A stretch of 64,000 bases of DNA, from contig CASEQJ010000010.1 in assembly GCA_949290055.1 (NCBI GenBank), positions 1 to 64,000 on the forward strand. The letters run 5' to 3'. Below are positions 59,034-64,000 of this stretch, piece after piece. The translations under genes were made by a program, and so were the position numbers. The notes below the pieces were generated by a model. That model was not told where the DNA came from. It searched no databases and saw nothing but the letters and a program-made list of their open reading frames with translations. The number at the start of each line of letters is the position of its first letter. Within the stretch, counting starts at the first letter, position 1. The DNA is from an uncultured Olsenella sp. (GTDB lineage Bacteria > Actinomycetota > Coriobacteriia > Coriobacteriales > Atopobiaceae).

Positions 59034-60236
59034 CTACTTGACCTCGATCAGCTCGTAGTGGCTCGTGCCCAGCCCGATCTTCTCGGCGTGCTCGATCATG
59101 CTGCGCCAGTTGGTGTCGGGGTGCGTGAGGTTGAAGTGGTCGTGCTGGCAGCGCTTGGGGATGCCGCCCTCGGCCTCCAGACGCGCCCTCATGTCCGTGA
59201 GCTCGGAGTTGGGCAGCGTGGGCGCGGCCAGGGCCATGTCAATGCAGGCCTGGTCGATGGCCACGGGATCAAAGCTCGCGAACATGCCCAAGTCGGGCAC
59301 GATGGGCGTGTCGTTCTCGGGGTGGCAGTCGCAGTTGGGGCTAATGTCCATGGCAATGGAAATGTGGAAGTTCGGGCGGTCCTGCACGACGGCCTGCGTG
59401 TATTCGGCGATCTTGCAGTTGAGCTCGTTGACCGCAGAGTTGGAGCCCGGCCGAATGGCGTCCTGGTTGCACGCGCCAATGCAGCGGCCGCAGCCAACGC
59501 AGCGGCCGTGGTCGATCGTGGCCACGGGCACGGTGACGACCTTTCCGCTCTTGAGCTCGCGCTCGCGCGTGACGTCAAACGAGATGGCGCCGTGGGCGCA
59601 GATGCGCTCGCAGGCGTGGCAGCCGATGCACCTCTCGTGCTCCACGTTGGGCTTGCCGGCGGCGTGCTGCTCCATCTTGCCCGCGCGGCTGCCGCCGCCC
59701 ATGCCCAGGTTCTTCATGCAGCCGCCAAAGCCGGCCTGCTCGTGGCCCTTGAAGTGCGTGAGGCTGATCACGATGTCGGCGTCCATGAGGGCGTGGCCGA
59801 TCTTGGCCTCCTTGACGTACTCGCCGTTCTTCACGGGGACGAGGGTCTCGTCGGTACCCTTGAGGCCGTCGGCGATGATCACCTGGCAGCCGGTGGCGTA
59901 CGGGGTGAAGCCGTTCTGATACGCGCAGTCGATGTGCTCGAGCGCGTTCTTGCGGCTGCCCACGTAGAGCGTGTTGCAGTCCGTGAGGAAGGGCTTGCCG
60001 CCCAGCTCCTTGACCACGTCAGCCACGGCGCGCGCGTAGTTGGGACGCAGGAAGCTGAGGTTGCCCAGCTCGCCAAAGTGGATCTTGATGGCGACGAACT
60101 TGTTCTCGAAGTCGATCTGCTCGATCCCGGCGCGGCGGATGAGGCGCTTGAGCTTGTCGAGCTGGCTCTCCTTGGCGTAAGTGCGCAGGTTGGTGAAGTA
60201 GACCTTTGCGGTGGCGGTGTTGGCGGCAGTGTCCAT
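59034..60236 (-). CDS. DUF362 domain protein with two [4Fe-4S] clusters
   Basis: Protein of 400 aa. The DUF362 domain spans both ends (KFVAIKIHFGELGNLSFLRPNYARAVADVV; ISLTHFKGHEQAGFGGCMKNLGMGGGSRAGK; MDISPNCDCHPENDTPIVPDLGMFASFDPVAIDQA), with a ferredoxin insert carrying CIGCHACERIC and CVGCGRCIGAC. No signal peptide, so a cytoplasmic electron-transfer or iron-sulfur role is likely; the reaction is unknown. Common in strict anaerobes. Transcribed alone. Confidence 0.9.
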   Translation of the reverse strand: MDTAANTATAKVYFTNLRTYAKESQLDKLKRLIRRAGIEQIDFENKFVAIKIHFGELGNLSFLRPNYARAVADVVKELGGKPFLTDCNTLYVGSRKNALEHIDCAYQNGFTPYATGCQVIIADGLKGTDETLVPVKNGEYVKEAKIGHALMDADIVISLTHFKGHEQAGFGGCMKNLGMGGGSRAGKMEQHAAGKPNVEHERCIGCHACERICAHGAISFDVTRERELKSGKVVTVPVATIDHGRCVGCGRCIGACNQDAIRPGSNSAVNELNCKIAEYTQAVVQDRPNFHISIAMDISPNCDCHPENDTPIVPDLGMFASFDPVAIDQACIDMALAAPTLPNSELTDMRARLEAEGGIPKRCQHDHFNLTHPDTNWRSMIEHAEKIGLGTSHYELIEVK

Positions 60237-60337
60237 GCGGCCCCTCTCCTTGGCTGGCGTTCCCCTTGGATTCTACGCCAGTGCGGAGCCGGGAGACACG
60301 CGAGCGCCGCGCGAGCCGCTTCCGGCAAAGGCGAGTC

Positions 60338-60458
60338 GGTTTTAGGCAGATTTTGGCGCCCCCATCAAGTAGCACGACACCGCCACCGCCCTGTACCTGC
60401 GGCTTCTTCGACCGATTTTCTCCGATACTTGGACCGTCCCGCAAAATCTGCCTAAAAC
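60338..60458. repeat. Perfect 17-bp inverted repeat, 87-bp loop
   Basis: GTTTTAGGCAGATTTTG (60338-60354) and CAAAATCTGCCTAAAAC (60442-60458) are exact inverse copies. Flanks add further partial matches (TCGGT/ACTGA). The loop has no coding potential. It lies between the DUF362 gene start and the end of the next minus-strand gene. Confidence 0.85.
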
Positions 60459-60471
60459 TGATCGCAGGCGG

Positions 60472-61503
60472 CTACTCGTGGCCGCCAAAGGCCTTCATCA
60501 GCACGGACACGACGCCGCAGAGCAGGCCGCCCACGGGCCAGGCCACCCAGAACCACATGGCGGAGGTGCCCTCGGGCTGCCAGGCGTCCAGGTCCGGGGC
60601 CGAGAAGACCGGCGCGAACAGCAGGGCAAACGCCACGATCGTGGCCACGATCATGATGGCGCCGCAGACCGCGCCGATCTTCTGCTCCTGCCGCTTGGAG
60701 GCGAGAAGCGCCTCGCGCCGCGCCTCGTCCAGCTGGGCGTTCACGAGTTCCTCCACCTCGAGGTCCTCGCCCACGGAGCGGTTGTACTCGGCCACGTTGG
60801 TGCGGCCAAGGAGCATCCCGGAGCGCACGATCCACCACACGCCCAGGGCGATGAAGGTGAGCAGGAGGAAGAGCGCCCAGTTCTCGGCCATCGGCTCGAT
60901 CACGATGAGGCAGCCGATGCCCACAAAGATGAACGCCAGCCCGGCAATGAGCCCGGCCGAGAATTGCTTGCGCGCGGCGACGCGGTCCTCCTCCGTGTAG
61001 AAGTCCTCCACATAGGGATGGGCACGCTGGAACGCGGTGTGCTCCATGCCGGCGGGGACAAGAAACGCGAGGCCGGCCAGGATGCCCACGAACACGCAGA
61101 TGACGAGCAGGCCGTCGCGCGCGCCCACCGGCGCCAGGCCGACGGCGCCCTCAAAAAGCAGGCCCACCGCGATGCCCAACAGAATCAGCGCGATGCCCGT
61201 GGGCACCTTGTCCGCCAGCGCGCGCCAGTGCTCGTCGTAGCCGCAGGCGTCGGTGGGCGGCCCGGCGGGGACGGACGCGGCGGCGGGCTCGGGCGCGCGG
61301 CCCGTGAGGTCGCCGGTCACGAGGTCGTCCAGGCTGCACTCAAAGATCTGGCAGAGCTTGAGCAGCTTGTCCATCTCTGGCTGGCTCTTCTCGGCCTCCC
61401 ACTTGGTCACGGACTGGCGGGAGACGCCGAGCAGCATGGCAAGCTGCTCCTGGGTCATGTTGCGCGTGGCGCGCAGGTGCTGGAGGTTGTCACGGAAGCT
61501 CAT
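60472..61503 (-). CDS. Xre-type regulator fused to a multi-helix membrane domain
   Basis: Protein of 343 aa. Residues 1-65 are a Cro/CI helix-turn-helix (LRATRNMTQEQLAMLLGVSRQSVTKWEAEKSQPEMDKLLKL). After a short linker there are about six hydrophobic segments, starting VPTGIALILLGIAVGLLF and ending AMWFWVAWPVGGLLCGVVSVLMKAF, with a charged loop ENLEVEE-like region (VGEDLEVEELVNAQLDEARREALL) between them. Membrane-tethered Xre regulators are widespread in Firmicutes and Coriobacteriia. GAAGGG precedes ATG 61503. Signal sensed and targets are unknown. Confidence 0.88.
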   Translation of the reverse strand: MSFRDNLQHLRATRNMTQEQLAMLLGVSRQSVTKWEAEKSQPEMDKLLKLCQIFECSLDDLVTGDLTGRAPEPAAASVPAGPPTDACGYDEHWRALADKVPTGIALILLGIAVGLLFEGAVGLAPVGARDGLLVICVFVGILAGLAFLVPAGMEHTAFQRAHPYVEDFYTEEDRVAARKQFSAGLIAGLAFIFVGIGCLIVIEPMAENWALFLLLTFIALGVWWIVRSGMLLGRTNVAEYNRSVGEDLEVEELVNAQLDEARREALLASKRQEQKIGAVCGAIMIVATIVAFALLFAPVFSAPDLDAWQPEGTSAMWFWVAWPVGGLLCGVVSVLMKAFGGHE

Positions 61504-61673
61504 GGCTGGCCCTTCGTCTGGGGTGGGGCGCGTTGGCGCGCGGTCTGCCGGCACCTCGTACGCTACGGTACCAGACGGGCGCACGCCACCAACCAGCGGG
61601 CTGCATTTTGGGCGACGTTCGGGCGCCCTGCGGTTGCGAGCCGCAGGCAGACGGCGTGACGCGGGCGACGGGC

Positions 61674-62516
61674 CTACGGCAGCCGGGCGAGAAGGGCGGC
61701 GCGGCGCGCGGCCGCGCGCGGGGTCATCGGCGCGAGGTTCTTCTCGGCCAGAAGCTCCCGCGCGGTAGCAGCGTCGCCGGCCAGCAGCGCGCGTTCCGCC
61801 AGATGGAGCGCCCACGACACGCGGTCGCGATGGGACGGCGCGGCCTCCAGGAGCTCGCGGGCCCGATCGTCATCCGCAGGGCCCCACGTCTCGCGCGGCT
61901 TGAGCGAGAGCTCCAGGCTGGCCAGCTGCCGCCCTGCGAGCGCGCGGTTCTTGGAGCCCGCACGGTAGCCGGCGACGAGCTCGCGCAGAGCGGCGAGCGA
62001 CGCGTCGCGCGCGGCGGCGTCCCCCAGCTCGTTCGCGCAGACGGCACGGTTCTGGTACAGCATCACGTTGAGGAGGGAGCGCCGGCCAAAGTCCACGCCG
62101 GCCATGCGCGCGAGCGCGTCGGCCGCGCGGCCGTCCTCGAGGTCGGCCAGGGCCAGGTAGCATTCGCAGAGCTCGCGCGAGCGGCGCCGGCGGGCGTCGT
62201 GCTCGCGAATCCGGCCGATCACGCCGCGCCACTTCTCCACGTCGCAGTCCGTGTTGATGATGGCCGTGAGCGTCTGGAACTCGCGGTTCACGCGCACGCG
62301 GACCCAGACGGCAATGCCCACCACCACGGCGAGCCCCAGTAAGTAGAGGGTCCAGTCGTCCAGCACGAGCGGGCTCGCGACCGCCACGGCCCCCACGACC
62401 ACCACGGCAACGATGCCGCGCGTGCGCAGCCGTCGATACCAGCCCAGGTACGTCCGCGCAACCTCCTCCGCGCTCTTGTCGGCAAACTGTGAGCGCGCGC
62501 CATCTCCCTCAGCCAT
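61674..62516 (-). CDS. Two-helix membrane protein with TPR-like cytoplasmic domain
   Basis: Protein of 280 aa. Two adjacent helices (IVAVVVVGAVAVASPLVL and LYLLGLAVVVGIAVWV) near residues 35-75 are followed by a helical domain with TPR-like pairs (ELCECYLALADLEDGRAADALARMAGVD; HLAERALLAGDAATARELLAEKNL). I do not recognise a specific family. GAGGAG precedes ATG 62516. The C-terminal AEKN is encoded by a GTTCTTCTCGGCC copy of the dispersed motif (61737). Transcribed with or after pgi on the same strand. Confidence 0.75.
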   Translation of the reverse strand: MAEGDGARSQFADKSAEEVARTYLGWYRRLRTRGIVAVVVVGAVAVASPLVLDDWTLYLLGLAVVVGIAVWVRVRVNREFQTLTAIINTDCDVEKWRGVIGRIREHDARRRRSRELCECYLALADLEDGRAADALARMAGVDFGRRSLLNVMLYQNRAVCANELGDAAARDASLAALRELVAGYRAGSKNRALAGRQLASLELSLKPRETWGPADDDRARELLEAAPSHRDRVSWALHLAERALLAGDAATARELLAEKNLAPMTPRAAARRAALLARLP

Positions 62517-62544
62517 GCGTCTCCTCACGCCGGGAATGCAAAGG

Positions 62545-62573
62545 GGCCGCCGGGCGAGAAGGACCCGGCGGCC
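62545..62573 (-). terminator. pgi terminator with the dispersed motif in its loop
   Basis: GGCCGCCGGG (62545-62554) and CCCGGCGGCC (62564-62573) form a perfect 10-bp stem. On the minus strand the loop is TCCTTCTCG, the core of the dispersed motif, and CCTTTGC follows. Confidence 0.8.
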
Positions 62574-62606
62574 GGAATGTGGAAAAGGGACGGCCCCCTC
62601 GTAACG

Positions 62607-64000
62607 CTACTTGCGGTGAGCGCGGTAGTAGGCAATGAGCGCCTGGGTGCTCGCGTCCTGCGCAGCGAGGGCCTCGTCGTCGTGGAAGGCGGGCGTGATC
62701 TGCTTGGCGAGCTGCTTGCCCAGCTCGACGCCCCACTGGTCGTAGGAGTCCAGACCCCAGACCGTGCCCTCGACAAAGGTAATGTGCTCGTAGAGCGCAA
62801 TCAGCTCGCCGAGCGCGTGCGGCGTCAGGTCAATGCCAAAGATCGAGGTGGTCGGACGGTTGCCGGTGAAGCAGCGCGCCGGAACCATCCACTCGGCCGT
62901 GCCCTCGGCGCGGACCTCGTCGGCCGTCTTGCCAAAGGCGAGCGCCTTGGTCTGGGCGAGGTAGTTGCCGAGGAAGAGCTCGTGAACGTCCTGGTCGCCG
63001 TCCTTGGTGGGGTTGGGCGTGTTCACGAAGGCGATGAAGTCCGCGGGAATCATGCGGGTGCCCTGGTGAATGAGCTGGTAGAAGGCGTGCTGACCGTTGG
63101 TGCCCGGCTCGCCCCAGAAGATCTCGCCGGTGGCGGAGGTCACCGGGCTGCCGTCCCAGCGGACGCTCTTGCCGTTGGACTCCATGGTGAGCTGCTGGAG
63201 GTAGGCGGCAAAGCGGTGCAGGTACTGGTTGTAGGGCAGCACGGCGTGGCTCTCGGCGCCCCAGAAGTTGACGTACCAGACGTTCAGCAGGCCGAGAAGC
63301 GCGACCACGTTCTTCTCGAGCGGAGTCTTCTGGAAGTACTCGTCAAGGTCGTGGAATCCCTTGAGGAAGCACTCAAAGCGCTCGGGCCCAAACGCCAGAA
63401 TCAGCGCCAGGCCCACGGCGGAGTCGACGGAGTAGCGGCCACCGACCCAGCTCCAGAAGCCGAAGGCGTTCTCGGGGTCAATGCCAAAGTCGGCAACGAG
63501 GTCGAGCGCGGTGGAGACGGCCACAAAGTGCTTCTTGATCGCCTCGGCGGCCTGCTCGTCGGAGCCGTCGATCGCGCCCTGGGCGCGCAGGGTCTCGAGC
63601 AGCCACGTCTTGGCCTCGCGCGCGTTGGTGAGGGTCTCGAGCGTGGTGAACGTCTTGGAGACCACGATCACGAGCGTGGTCTCGGGGTCGAGCCCCTTGA
63701 CCTTCTCGGCCATGTCGTTGGGGTCAATGTTGGAGACGAAGCGGCAGTCTATGCCGGCGTCGGCATAGGGCTTGAGGGCCTCGTAGACCATGACCGGGCC
63801 GAGGTCGGAGCCGCCAATGCCAATGGACATGACGTGCTCAATGCGCTTGCCCGTGACGCCCTTCCACTCGCCGGAGCGCACGCGCTCGGCGAAGGCGTAC
63901 ATGCGGTCCAGGACCTCGTGGACGTCGGCGACGCAGTCCTGGTCGCCGTCAAAGACGGTGCCCTTCTCGGACGCCGGGCGACGCAGCGCGGTGTGCAGAA
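62607..64000 (-). CDS. pgi: Glucose-6-phosphate isomerase (partial, 5' end off the right edge)
   Basis: Interconverts glucose-6-P and fructose-6-P. The visible 464 codons begin [10 protein letters not shown] and include [15 protein letters not shown] (sugar-phosphate loop), [30 protein letters not shown] (signature 1), [19 protein letters not shown] (with the catalytic Glu and Gln-His region) and [20 protein letters not shown] (signature 2 with the catalytic Lys). The N-terminus lies beyond base 64000. It connects nagB and the glycogen operon to glycolysis. Confidence 0.95.
   Translation of the reverse strand, partial: LHTALRRPASEKGTVFDGDQDCVADVHEVLDRMYAFAERVRSGEWKGVTGKRIEHVMSIGIGGSDLGPVMVYEALKPYADAGIDCRFVSNIDPNDMAEKVKGLDPETTLVIVVSKTFTTLETLTNAREAKTWLLETLRAQGAIDGSDEQAAEAIKKHFVAVSTALDLVADFGIDPENAFGFWSWVGGRYSVDSAVGLALILAFGPERFECFLKGFHDLDEYFQKTPLEKNVVALLGLLNVWYVNFWGAESHAVLPYNQYLHRFAAYLQQLTMESNGKSVRWDGSPVTSATGEIFWGEPGTNGQHAFYQLIHQGTRMIPADFIAFVNTPNPTKDGDQDVHELFLGNYLAQTKALAFGKTADEVRAEGTAEWMVPARCFTGNRPTTSIFGIDLTPHALGELIALYEHITFVEGTVWGLDSYDQWGVELGKQLAKQITPAFHDDEALAAQDASTQALIAYYRAHRK

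Overview
The window is high-G+C, densely packed bacterial DNA. Gene content points to an anaerobic, fermentative Actinomycetota of class Coriobacteriia, most likely Atopobiaceae (Olsenella-like). This placement is an inference from PTS-based sugar uptake, a complete glycogen operon, rubrerythrin, a Veg homologue, actinobacterial TATACT-type -10 boxes and an LAxTG-type surface anchor. No phage, insertion sequence or CRISPR array was seen. Five tRNAs (Pro-CGG, Val-TAC, Glu-TTC, Leu-TAA, Asp-GTC) and the SRP RNA are present.

Layout. 0-7 kb holds tRNA-Pro, ispE, veg, nagB, rdgB, rph, tRNA-Val, then murE with an overlapping, catalytically dead-looking MurE paralogue. 7-14 kb holds an iron alcohol dehydrogenase, two tandem TPR-like paralogues, a zinc-ribbon membrane protein, tRNA-Glu and tRNA-Leu, ppx, a septum-initiator (FtsB-like) gene and mazG. 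14.5-25 kb is one sugar-utilisation locus on the minus strand: a HAD phosphatase and PRD regulator; a galactitol-type PTS (EIIA, EIIB, EIIC); a class II aldolase; a five-helix membrane protein of unknown function; and three dihydroxyacetone-kinase-family genes. 25-29 kb is mfd. 29-41 kb is a glycogen operon transcribed glgB-glgP-glgC-glgD-glgA, ending in a GH13-GH77 fusion enzyme. 41-50 kb holds rubrerythrin, a MutY-like gene, an Rrf2 regulator, a HAD phosphatase, tRNA-Asp, recR-ybaB-dnaX, two frameshifted PH-domain membrane genes and the SRP RNA. 50-64 kb holds adenine deaminase, a YcxB-like protein, two tandem esterases, a nucleoside hydrolase-ribokinase pair, a secreted wall-anchored GLUG/FIVAR protein, a DUF362 ferredoxin, an Xre-membrane regulator, a TPR membrane protein and the 3' part of pgi, which runs off the right edge.

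Working together. nagB, pgi and the glycogen operon connect at glucose-6-P/fructose-6-P. The PTS-aldolase-Dha kinase locus looks like a complete route for an unidentified polyol or ketose: PTS phosphorylation, aldol cleavage, then phosphorylation of a ketotriose or ketotetrose. The nucleoside hydrolase and ribokinase feed nucleoside ribose into ribose-5-P, and ade deaminates adenine.

The most unusual property is outside the genes. Many intergenic gaps contain a different family of dyad-symmetric repeats, including 31-bp, 40-bp and 21-22-bp periodic arrays, 17-19-bp perfect inverted repeats about 100 bp apart, and a three-copy MITE-like element. A 13-mer, GGGCGAGAAGAAC, recurs on both strands across the whole window, in spacers, in terminators and inside genes, where it is read as GEKN or VLLA. 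These repeats and the MurE pseudoenzyme are the leading candidates for something undescribed.
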